64,000 nt of DNA, taken from Pseudomonadota bacterium. GTDB lineage: Bacteria; Desulfobacterota; Desulfovibrionia; Desulfovibrionales; Desulfomicrobiaceae. Within the stretch, counting starts at the first letter, position 1; the number at the start of each line of letters is the position of its first letter. This document shows, one piece after another, positions 20,027 through 27,300 of this stretch. Made by a program: the position numbers and the translations under genes. The notes beneath the pieces were generated by a model. The model saw nothing but the letters and a program-made list of their open reading frames with translations. It had not been told where the DNA came from and did not search any database. The stretch covers positions 40,004 through 104,003 of the forward strand of contig JAEWKZ010000095.1 of assembly GCA_023393525.1 (NCBI GenBank), read 5' to 3'.

Positions 20027-20042
20027 GTTAACGATCGTTCAC
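20027..20042. promoter_or_regulatory. candidate TetR operator in front of tetR
   Basis: On the minus strand the site reads GTGAACGATCGTTAAC, with the perfect core AACGATCGTT, 10 bases upstream of the tetR start codon. It matches the TGAAC-N4-GTTMA pattern of the site at 19388. Confidence 0.5.
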
Positions 20043-20123
20043 TTTGTCGTCAAGGAGAAATTGAGAGACAAAATGAAGAAATTGCATTGTGACAAATGAG
20101 CTATATTCACTTTGGCGGACACT

Positions 20124-20171
20124 CCAACTCCCCTCCCGCCAAGGAGGGATGCCCGAAGGGCGGGGTGGTTG
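20124..20171. repeat. cloverleaf-like dispersed palindromic repeat
   Basis: Outer arms CAAC-CCCC and GGGG-GTTG enclose two small hairpins: CCCTCC/GGAGGG around CGCCAA, and GCCC-GAA-GGGC. The sequence type (CTCCCCTCC...GGAGGG.TGCCCGAAGGGCGGGGTGG) resembles a widespread intergenic repeat seen in many bacterial genomes; that is from memory, not a search. The rest of 20043-20325, between tetR and rubrerythrin, shows no gene and only weak promoter candidates. Confidence 0.5.
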
Positions 20172-20325
20172 CATTTCGCGTATGAAGAGAAAAGACTCTG
20201 TCGCGGTATACGCTCCGTAGCTGGCGTGGCCTTGTGAGTAAAAAAAAGTACTTGCAACTTTGAGAGGCATTCAGTAGCAAGATGGGAATTATTCCTGATA
20301 ACTAAAAAATCAAAGGAGAATACCA

Positions 20326-20820
20326 GTGAGCAAGACCATGGAAAATCTGAAGGAAGCCTTTGCCGGGGAATCCCAGGCCAACCGCAAATATCTGGCTTTC
20401 GCCAAGAAGGCCGACGACGAGGGGCTGCCCCAGGTCGCCAAGCTGTTCAGGGCCGCCGCCTCCGCCGAGACCATCCATGCCCACGCGCATCTGCGCCAGA
20501 TGAAGGGCATCGGTTCCACCGCCGATAACCTCAAGGAAGCCGTGGCAGGCGAAACCCACGAGTTCAAGTCCATGTATCCTGCCATGATCGCCGACGCCCA
20601 GGCCGAAGGCGACAAGGCGGCCGAAAGATATTTCGTTTTCGCCAACAAGGCCGAGGAATGTCACGCGAACCTGTATTCCAAGGCGGCGGAAAAGATGGGC
20701 GATCTGGAGGTTGTGGACTATTATGTTTGCAGCGTCTGCGGCCACATCCATGAAGGCCAGCCCACGGACAAGTGCCCCATCTGCGGCGCGGCCCCCAAGG
20801 CCTACAGTCTCGTGGACTAG
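20326..20820 (+). CDS. rbr: rubrerythrin
   Basis: This 164-residue non-haem di-iron and rubredoxin protein reduces hydrogen peroxide in anaerobes. The N-terminal erythrin four-helix bundle supplies carboxylate/His ligands (GESQANRKYLAF, ASAETIHAHAH, GETHEFKSMYP, ANKAEECHANLY). The C-terminal rubredoxin-like domain has C135/C138 and C150/C153 (VCSVCG, CPICG). It is a short rubrerythrin type. The start is GTG with AAAGGAG 6 bases upstream. It is monocistronic, ended by a strong terminator. Confidence 0.93.
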   Translation: MSKTMENLKEAFAGESQANRKYLAFAKKADDEGLPQVAKLFRAAASAETIHAHAHLRQMKGIGSTADNLKEAVAGETHEFKSMYPAMIADAQAEGDKAAERYFVFANKAEECHANLYSKAAEKMGDLEVVDYYVCSVCGHIHEGQPTDKCPICGAAPKAYSLVD

Positions 20821-20844
20821 GGGCCTTCCCCTGCGTTATCACGC

Positions 20845-20883
20845 AAAAAAGCCGCATTCCCTGTCGTGGAATGCGGCTTTTTT
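20845..20883. terminator. bidirectional terminator between rubrerythrin and deaD
   Basis: AAAAAAGCCGCATTCC pairs perfectly with GGAATGCGGCTTTTTT (16 bp, 7-base loop). It serves the plus-strand rubrerythrin gene and probably the converging helicase gene. Confidence 0.88.
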
Positions 20884-20941
20884 ATTCAGACTTAAACCCC
20901 AAAAGGCCCGTGGCATGGCCTTCGGCGAATGCGAAGGGCTT

Positions 20942-22534
20942 CTACCTGCGGGGAGCGGGTCCGCTGGGACGGGCCTTGGCCTTGGTGAAAGCCAGTTCCG
21001 TGCCCTTGCCCTTGTTGAACATGGCCAACACCCGCTCGGCATCCTGGAAGGGCAGGGAGACAAAGGCGAAGGTTTCCATGATCTGGATGTCCCACACGTT
21101 GCGCGACGGGATGCGGCACTTCTCGTCCAGGAAGGTCAGCAGGCGCTTGGGCGTCAGACCGTCCTTGCGACCCTGGGTGACGAAGAGGCGGGTCTTGCCT
21201 TTCTTGTCCACCACGAAGGTTTCGGCGATCTCTTTGTAGTTGGAGGCGTCGAGCTCCTCCTGGAACATGTGCTGCAGAAGCGCGGCCAGGGTCTCGCGCG
21301 GCTTGCTCTGCTCCAGCAGTTCCTGGGCCATGCCCAGGTATTCCAGCTCCGGTTCCGTGCCGACGATGGCTTTGAGTTCGGCCTGGATGCGCTCCTTCTT
21401 CATCTGGATGACGTCGCTGACCTTGGGCAGGCGGGCCTTGCGGATGTCCGTCTTGGCCTGCTTGCTGATGAACTGCAGCCGCCGGTACTCCGAGGGCGTG
21501 ATGAAGGTGATGGCGATGCCTTGCTTGCCGGCCCGCCCCGTGCGTCCCACGCGGTGCACATAGGCCTCGGGGTCGTGGGGCAGGTCGAAGTTGATGACGT
21601 GGGTCAGGTCGTGCACGTCGATACCGCGCGCGGCCACGTCCGTGGCCACGAGAATGCGCACCAGGCGTTTCTTGAACTTGATCAGGATCTTCTCGCGCAG
21701 GCTCTGGGACATGTCGCCGTGCAGGGTGTCGGCGTCATAGCCGCGCTCCATGAGGCGCTGGGACACGGCGTCGGCGTCGACCTTGGTGCGGGTGAAGACC
21801 AGCCCGTAGAAGTCCTCCTCCATGTCGATGATGCGGCACAGGGCCTCGAACTTGTCCGAGGCCGAAACCTCGAAGTAGATCTGGTCGGTCTGGGTGGCGG
21901 TCAGCTGCTCGGACACGGCGCGGATGACTTCATAGTCGCCCATGTGCTTCTTGGCCACGCGCAGGATTTCCGGGGGCATGGTCGCGGAGAAGAGCATGGT
22001 CCGCTTTTCGGCCGGGGTCTGATCCATGATCTCCTGGACATCTTCCAGAAATCCCATGTTCAGCATCTCGTCGGCTTCGTCCAGAATGAGGAAGCGGATG
22101 GAGGCGAGGTTGAGGCTGCCCCGGCGCAGATGGTCGAGGACGCGTCCCGGAGTGCCCACGACCACGGACACGCCGCGACGCAGGTTCCTGAGCTGGATTT
22201 CCATGGACTGCCCTCCGTAGATGGGCGTCACGCTGATGGTTCGTCCGCCGCGCAGGGAGTTGATCTCCTCGGCCACCTGGATGGCCAGCTCGCGGGTGGG
22301 CGCCAGGACCAGGGCCTGAACGGCGCGCGCGCTCTGGTCCAGAAGTTCCAGCAGGGGCAGTCCGAAGGCCGCGGTCTTGCCCGTGCCAGTCTGGGCCTGG
22401 GCCACGATGTCTTTTACGCCGGTCAGCACCGCCGGGATGGTCTTGCTCTGGATCGGGGTCGGCTCCTCGAAGCCCTTGCGGGACAGAGCCTGGATGGTCA
22501 GTTCGGAAAGGCCTAAATCAGAAAAAGTAGTCAT
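20942..22534 (-). CDS. deaD: DEAD-box ATP-dependent RNA helicase with DbpA-like RNA-binding domain
   Basis: This 530-residue helicase has all DEAD motifs: Q-motif PTPIQSK, Walker A AQTGTGKT, APTRELA, TPGR, ILDEADEML, SAT, and in domain 2 ARGIDVHDLTHVINFD and HRVGRTGRAG. Residues from about 455 form a DbpA/CsdA-type RNA-recognition domain (RLFVTQGRKDGLTPKRLLTFL, VSLPFQDAERVL). Roles in ribosome assembly and RNA unfolding, often in the cold, are known for the family. A good minus-strand promoter lies about 190 bases upstream, giving a long 5' leader as in csdA-type genes. Confidence 0.92.
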   Translation of the reverse strand: MTTFSDLGLSELTIQALSRKGFEEPTPIQSKTIPAVLTGVKDIVAQAQTGTGKTAAFGLPLLELLDQSARAVQALVLAPTRELAIQVAEEINSLRGGRTISVTPIYGGQSMEIQLRNLRRGVSVVVGTPGRVLDHLRRGSLNLASIRFLILDEADEMLNMGFLEDVQEIMDQTPAEKRTMLFSATMPPEILRVAKKHMGDYEVIRAVSEQLTATQTDQIYFEVSASDKFEALCRIIDMEEDFYGLVFTRTKVDADAVSQRLMERGYDADTLHGDMSQSLREKILIKFKKRLVRILVATDVAARGIDVHDLTHVINFDLPHDPEAYVHRVGRTGRAGKQGIAITFITPSEYRRLQFISKQAKTDIRKARLPKVSDVIQMKKERIQAELKAIVGTEPELEYLGMAQELLEQSKPRETLAALLQHMFQEELDASNYKEIAETFVVDKKGKTRLFVTQGRKDGLTPKRLLTFLDEKCRIPSRNVWDIQIMETFAFVSLPFQDAERVLAMFNKGKGTELAFTKAKARPSGPAPRR

Positions 22535-22577
22535 GGGAATACCTTGCGGGCAAGCGCCTCGCGGTCAAAAGAAAATA

Positions 22578-22595
22578 CCCGGCTCTGGAACCGGG
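22578..22595 (-). promoter_or_regulatory. possible attenuator hairpin in the deaD leader
   Basis: On the transcript strand a short GC hairpin (CCCGG, 8-base loop, CCGGG) is directly followed by TATTTTCTTTT, 45 bases before the helicase start. The stem is only 5 bp, so this is a weak candidate. Confidence 0.3.
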
Positions 22596-22728
22596 CCTGT
22601 ACCGTGAGGCCGACTGTCCAAGGCGGGAAAACAAGCATTTCGAAAACGTATGGAACCGGATCGAAGAGCGACGATGCTCAGGAATGGTCGTGCGGAAAAG
22701 GGGGAATCCCCTCAAGAAATGCTCGGAG

Positions 22729-22757
22729 TGTATAGATGAATGTTTGGGGGTTGGCAA
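22729..22757 (-). promoter_or_regulatory. predicted deaD promoter
   Basis: Read on the minus strand, TTGCCA (22757-22752) and TATACA (22734-22729) are exactly 17 bases apart. Transcription from here gives a leader of about 190 bases before the helicase ATG. Confidence 0.6.
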
Positions 22758-22786
22758 GAGAGAATTTCAGGCGTCGGGATGAGGCC

Positions 22787-22806
22787 GGGCGGATTCGTAT
22801 CCGCCC
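22787..22806 (-). terminator. hairpin after the TrmO-aldolase gene
   Basis: GGGCGGAT and ATCCGCCC pair as an 8-bp stem with a TCGT loop, 20 bases after the stop of the minus-strand gene. There is no T-run, so termination is uncertain. Confidence 0.4.
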
Positions 22807-22825
22807 CTGATCCTTGGCCCTGGGT

Positions 22826-23800
22826 TCAGCAGCGTAACGCGATCGCGGCCAGGCTCTCCAGTTCCTCGGACAGGCCCAGGGCCTTGGTCATGGTTTCCCC
22901 CCAGCAGACCAGTCCGTGATTGTCCATGAACACTGCCTCGAATTCCCGGCTTGCGTCTCCCACGGCCTGGCCCAATTCCGGCGTGCCGGGAGGATGGGCG
23001 GGTATGCTGGTCATCCGGGCCGCGAAGGCCCGGCCTTCGAAGAGCGGCAGGTCGGCCAGGGTTTTTTCTTCGCGCAGGGACAGGGACAGCAGTCGCGGCG
23101 GATGGGTGTGCACGATGGCTGCGGCCCGGGGTTGATTGCGATATATCTCCAGATGCACGGCCAGTTCCGACGAGGCCCGGACCGAGGACAGGGGTGCGCC
23201 CGAGGCCAGTTCGACCACGGCCAGATCCCTGGGCGAGAGGTGTCCCTTGGCGCTGCCCGTGGCCGTGATCACGACGCGTTCCCCCTGGCGCATGCTCACG
23301 TTGCCGTTGAACCCGGCGAAAAGACCGCGCAGCCATCCGTCGCGTCCGGCTTCCAGGATGGCCTCTCCCGTGTCGGGGTTGATCAGGGCGGGAAAATCCC
23401 CTCCTTTCCCGGCGAAGGAATTGTCGGGCTTGATGTCGATGACCGGTGTGCCGTCGATGACTTCCAGGGGATGCACCTTGAGGCGAAGCCCCTCGCGGCC
23501 GACGACGCGCACCGGGTGCAGGCCGATGGGCGTGGGCCGGTCCGGGGAGCGGGTGGAGAAGATGCCGCGCATGGGCAAATCGCGGTTTCCCTGCGGGTGG
23601 CAGCGCAGCACGCTCTGGTCGCCCTGGTGCATCCAGGTCAAGACCAGGATGGCGTCCCCGACGTGCAGATCCGTGGCCGCGGGTTCAAAATCCGGGGCCA
23701 GCTCAATCCAGACCGGGGGCATCGAGGAGTCGCCGTATTTGGGGCACTGCTCGCGACTCTTGAGATGAGAGCGAACGGTGCCGATGACGCGAGGGTTCAT
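22826..23800 (-). CDS. TrmO-like / class II aldolase-adducin fusion protein
   Basis: This 324-residue protein joins two families. Residues 1-130 resemble the TrmO/YaeB (UPF0066) catalytic core, a SAM-dependent tRNA t6A methyltransferase family, with GIFSTRSPDRPTPIGL at 79-94 and DGTPVIDIKP at 116-125. The C-terminal TrmO subdomain is absent. Residues about 140-324 are a class II aldolase/adducin domain with GNVSMR (166-171), TGSAKG (181-186), SSE (210-212) and the metal-binding HTH (231-233), plus NHGLVCWGE. The linker is short, so this is a true single reading frame. The start at 23800 has AAGGA upstream. The joint function is unknown; aldolase-family members include MtnB and sugar-phosphate aldolases. 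Confidence 0.78.
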   Translation of the reverse strand: MNPRVIGTVRSHLKSREQCPKYGDSSMPPVWIELAPDFEPAATDLHVGDAILVLTWMHQGDQSVLRCHPQGNRDLPMRGIFSTRSPDRPTPIGLHPVRVVGREGLRLKVHPLEVIDGTPVIDIKPDNSFAGKGGDFPALINPDTGEAILEAGRDGWLRGLFAGFNGNVSMRQGERVVITATGSAKGHLSPRDLAVVELASGAPLSSVRASSELAVHLEIYRNQPRAAAIVHTHPPRLLSLSLREEKTLADLPLFEGRAFAARMTSIPAHPPGTPELGQAVGDASREFEAVFMDNHGLVCWGETMTKALGLSEELESLAAIALRC

Positions 23801-24027
23801 GAATCTGTCCTTGCTGCGGGTTTGGAGACGCAGGTGCGAAGGCATCTTTACAGCCCGCCATTTTGTCCGTCAAACAGCAGCTGCTTTCGCATCGCCAGGG
23901 GCGGGCCGCGTCTCTTCCCCGACGCGGGCCCGGGGACTGTTCCTGGTGAATTTTGGTGCGATGCTTGTATTGAAACCGCGATAAGCGTAGAATTGAGGCT
24001 GTTTTCAACCACAACTTCGGAGCGCGC

Positions 24028-24879
24028 ATGAACCGCTTCTCCACCAGCCTTCTCGGCGAGGCCAGGACCCTTCTCCTGGCCACTGACGGTTCCCATTTCA
24101 GCGAAGGGGCGTTGCAGGAGGCGATTTTTTTCAGCCAGGCCTGCGCCGCCCGGCTGATAGTTCTGCATGTGGTCCGGATCGACGTCGAATCCCTCAAGTC
24201 CGCCAACGCCAAGGTCACCCGCAAACAGCAGGAGATCGCGCCCTATCTCGAAGACATCCGCAAGATGGCCAGGGACAGCGGGGTGGAATGCGAGACCGTG
24301 GTGGTCGGCTCCTCGGTGCCCGAGAACGCCATCGTCGAGCAGGCCAGGATGCGCGAGGCCGATGTCATCATCATGGGGCGGCATGGCCGGGCGGGACGCC
24401 TGTACCTGATGGTGGGCAGCATGACCTCCAAGGTCATCGGGCTTGGCTTTCCCATGGTGCTCATGGTCCCCAAGGATTTCCTGATCACCGGCGCCCATGT
24501 GCTGGTGGCCGTGGACGATTCGCCCTGCAGCCGTCTGGCCGTGGAGGAGGCCATGAGCCTGGGGCTGTGCTGCGTGACCCTGGAACGGTTGACCTTCGTG
24601 GCTGTGGCCAGGCGGCAAAGCGGCCTGGACGAGGCCCGGCGCATGGTCGAGGAGGTCTGCGCCCGGGGCCGGGAGAAATGGCCGCACCTGCATTTCGAGG
24701 CCGTGGCCGATGTGGGGCACGCGTCGAACATCATCGTCCGGGCCGCCGAGGAGCGCGGGGTGGACATGATCATGATCGGGGGCATGGTGGCGGGGGCCCT
24801 GCCCAGGATGTTCACCGGGCGGATCACCAAGGAGGTCTGCGGGTGGGCGCATTGCGCCGTACTGGTAGTCACCGCCTAG
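24028..24879 (+). CDS. tandem-domain universal stress protein
   Basis: This 283-residue protein contains two UspA-type alpha/beta domains (about 11-146 and 150-283). The first has LLLATDGSHFSEGAL and the ATP-binding G2xG9xGS-type motif GRHGRAGRLYLMVGSMT. The second (VLVAVDDSPCSRLAVEEA) has a divergent phosphate loop (GGMVAGALPRMFTGRIT) and may not bind nucleotide. The family helps survival under stress. It is a single-gene unit facing away from the TrmO-aldolase gene, with a complex palindrome directly after its stop. Confidence 0.85.
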   Translation: MNRFSTSLLGEARTLLLATDGSHFSEGALQEAIFFSQACAARLIVLHVVRIDVESLKSANAKVTRKQQEIAPYLEDIRKMARDSGVECETVVVGSSVPENAIVEQARMREADVIIMGRHGRAGRLYLMVGSMTSKVIGLGFPMVLMVPKDFLITGAHVLVAVDDSPCSRLAVEEAMSLGLCCVTLERLTFVAVARRQSGLDEARRMVEEVCARGREKWPHLHFEAVADVGHASNIIVRAAEERGVDMIMIGGMVAGALPRMFTGRITKEVCGWAHCAVLVVTA

Positions 24880-25004
24880 CAGGCTGTTGAAAAATGGCAA
24901 TCTGCTGCGTCAGCAAAAAAATCCAGACCGCTTATGTATGCGCAATACACCGCGCGGCCTGGATTTTTTCGCTTCCTTGCATCTCACCATTTTTGAACAG
25001 CCTG
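24880..25004. repeat. nested palindromic repeat element (~125 bp)
   Basis: The outer arms CAGGCTGTTGAAAAATGG (24880-24897) and CCATTTTTGAACAGCCTG (24987-25004) are complementary with one mismatch. Inside them AAAAAATCCAG pairs with CTGGATTTTTT around a GC-rich centre. The element starts one base after the universal stress protein stop. CAGGCTGTTGAAAAA-type arms are common in dispersed repeats and IS-associated elements, but no coding sequence is present. It probably also acts as a terminator. Confidence 0.65.
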
Positions 25005-25008
25005 GACA

Positions 25009-25014
25009 TATAAT
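25009..25014 (+). promoter_or_regulatory. possible -10 element for the SulP gene
   Basis: A perfect TATAAT lies just outside the right arm of the palindromic repeat, about 90 bases upstream of sulP. No good -35 is seen at 17-base spacing. Confidence 0.3.
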
Positions 25015-25105
25015 TGCTCGGGCTCTGGATGCGGAAGGAGTGTTTTAACAGCGGTCGGTAGGTGCGGGCCGTTTTTTTTCGAATCATTTGACAAGGAACG
25101 GTTTC

Positions 25106-27226
25106 ATGTCGGTCAGGCTTTTGCGATTCTTTCCCTTTCTGGCCTGGTTTCCGCTCAGCGCGTTGACCGTGCGGGCAGACCTCATGGCCGGGATCACGGG
25201 CGCCCTGGTGCTGGTGCCCAAGGCCATGGCCTACGCGCAACTGTCCGGGCTGCCCCTGTATTTCGGCCTGTACACCGCTTTCGTGCCGGCCATCATCGGA
25301 GCGCTGTGGGGCTCGTCCAGACAATTGGCAACGGGGCCGGTGGCCATCGTCTCGCTCATGACCGCTGCCGCCGTGACGCCGCTGGCGGTTTCCAACACTC
25401 CGGAATACATTGGTTTCGCTTTGCTCCTGACCCTGCTCGTGGGACTTGTGCAGTTTCTCTTGGGAGTGCTCAAGCTCGGGACCATCGTCCATTTCGTGTC
25501 CCATCCGGTCATCCTCGGGTTCATGAACGCTGCCGCGATCATCATCGGCCTGTCGCAGCTGGATTTGCTGCTCGGCATCCCCAAGGGCCGCAGCGATTTC
25601 TTCCTGAAGGATGTCTGGGATATGCTCCTGCTACTTCCGCAGACCCATTTGCCGACCCTGGGCATGGCCCTTTTCGGCCTGGCCCTCATCGTCGGAATCA
25701 AGAGGATCCCGGCCCTGTCCAGGGCCAGCGTCCTGGTCGCCGTGACCATCACCATCGCGGTCAGTGCCGCCATCGGCTACGACCAGCGCGGGACCGCCGG
25801 ACCCGAAGACATCGCTTCCTCGCAGGCTCGCGAGATCGTGATCCAGTACGAGGACAACCTGCGTCGGATGAATGACCTGGCGCTCCAAGCGGCCGAACTT
25901 GCCGCCCGGCAGCGCAGGGCGGAGAAAGAGGACTCCGTGTGGATGGCGGCGGGACTCAGGCATCAGGCCGAACTGGCGCACCTGGACATGCGGTCCATGG
26001 AAAGGCGGCACAACGAGCTCTTGCGCGCCCTGCGGCAGTTGCGTTTCGTGCGTGTCGAGGGGGACGGGTCCGGGCTGCTGTACCAGTTGGGAGACTCACC
26101 GGAAGGCCTGGAAACGGACGGACGGGCCTGGCACATCAAGAGCGTCGAACACGGCGTCATGAAACTGGTCGGCGGCGGGGACGTGGTCGGGGCGGTTCCG
26201 GCGGGACTGCCGAGCGTGTCCTTTCCGACGTCGAGCCTCGACGCCATGCGGCAGCTCCTTCCTTCGGCCCTGATCATCGCCCTGGTCGCGTTCATGGAGT
26301 CCATCTCCATGGCCAAGGCCATGGCCAGCAAGGCCCGGCAGCACGTCGACCCCAACCAGGAGCTCATCGGCCAGGGCCTGGCCAACATCGGCGGCTCCTT
26401 TTTCCAGGCCTATCCGGCCTGCGGATCCTTCACCGGTTCGGCCATCAACATGCAGGCCGGGGCAAAGACGGGGCTGGCCATGGTCTTCAACGGCATCTTC
26501 GTGGCCGTGACCCTCATGTTCTTCACGCCCCTGCTCTATCATCTGCCCAAGGCCGTGCTGGCCGTGATCATCGTCATGGCGGTGGCCAGCCTGATCACGC
26601 CCCATGCCTTCATGCACACCTGGAAGGCCAATCGGGGGGACGGCGTTGTCGCCCTGGTGACCTTTGCCGTGACGCTGCTCGCCGCGCCGCACCTGGACAA
26701 GGGCATCATGACCGGGGCGGCCCTGTCCATCGGCCTGTACCTCTACCGCACCATGGCTCCGCGCGTGGCGGTGCTCGGCCGCTACGAAGACGGCACCCTG
26801 AGGGACGTGAGCGTGCACAAAACCCTGGCCACCTCGTCCCAGGTCACGGCCATGCGCTTCGACGGCTCCCTGTACTTCGCCAACGTGGCCTATTTCGAAG
26901 ACATGGTGCTCAAGGCCGTGGCCGATCACAAGGATGCCAAATTCCTGCTCGTGGTCGCGGACGCCATCAATTCCATGGATTCATCGGGAGAGGAGATGCT
27001 GCAGAATCTGGTGGGCCAGCTGCGCGAGACCGGAGTGCAGATCGTCTTTTCGGGGCTCAAGAAGCAGGTTCTCGACGTGATGCGCGCCACCGGGCTCTAC
27101 CATCGCATCGGGGAAGAAAACATCTTCGCCACGGAATGCCAGGCCTTGAAGGACATCTTCGAACGCCTGGGTCAGGACGTGGAGGACGACGCCCTTTTCG
27201 CCCACGTCAGGGTCATGGTCTGCTAG
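25106..27226 (+). CDS. SulP family anion permease with coiled-coil insert and STAS domain
   Basis: This 706-residue inner-membrane transporter (sulfate, bicarbonate or other anion) carries SulP hallmarks: LTVRADLMAGITGALVLVPK, MAYAQLSGLPLYFGLY, FQAYPACGSFTGSAIN and a C-terminal STAS domain from about residue 560. Between the two halves of the membrane domain, residues about 227-373 form an extra region. It is highly charged with heptad-like helix (ARQRRAEKEDSVWMAAGLRH), then a small beta-rich part. A canonical SulP has only a short loop there. Start chosen at ATG 25106 (AAGGA 8 bases upstream) over TTG 25088. The substrate is unknown; sulfate is plausible for a sulfate reducer. Confidence 0.85.
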   Translation: MSVRLLRFFPFLAWFPLSALTVRADLMAGITGALVLVPKAMAYAQLSGLPLYFGLYTAFVPAIIGALWGSSRQLATGPVAIVSLMTAAAVTPLAVSNTPEYIGFALLLTLLVGLVQFLLGVLKLGTIVHFVSHPVILGFMNAAAIIIGLSQLDLLLGIPKGRSDFFLKDVWDMLLLLPQTHLPTLGMALFGLALIVGIKRIPALSRASVLVAVTITIAVSAAIGYDQRGTAGPEDIASSQAREIVIQYEDNLRRMNDLALQAAELAARQRRAEKEDSVWMAAGLRHQAELAHLDMRSMERRHNELLRALRQLRFVRVEGDGSGLLYQLGDSPEGLETDGRAWHIKSVEHGVMKLVGGGDVVGAVPAGLPSVSFPTSSLDAMRQLLPSALIIALVAFMESISMAKAMASKARQHVDPNQELIGQGLANIGGSFFQAYPACGSFTGSAINMQAGAKTGLAMVFNGIFVAVTLMFFTPLLYHLPKAVLAVIIVMAVASLITPHAFMHTWKANRGDGVVALVTFAVTLLAAPHLDKGIMTGAALSIGLYLYRTMAPRVAVLGRYEDGTLRDVSVHKTLATSSQVTAMRFDGSLYFANVAYFEDMVLKAVADHKDAKFLLVVADAINSMDSSGEEMLQNLVGQLRETGVQIVFSGLKKQVLDVMRATGLYHRIGEENIFATECQALKDIFERLGQDVEDDALFAHVRVMVC

Positions 27227-27262
27227 GGTTTGCCCCTTCGGGGATGCGAGGCGGTTCGGTTG

Positions 27263-27300
27263 AGAACGGGATGCGTCCAAAAGCGCTTCCCGTTTTCTAT
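27263..27300 (+). terminator. possible terminator after sulP
   Basis: AACGGGA and TCCCGTT (27263-27269, 27288-27294) can pair around an imperfect inner stem, followed by a short T stretch (TTCTAT). It is weak and overlaps the end of the converging helicase gene. Confidence 0.35.

Noticed and set aside
20028..20270. Two small minus-strand frames upstream of rubrerythrin
   Set aside because: No ribosome site, no motif, and they run through a palindromic repeat.
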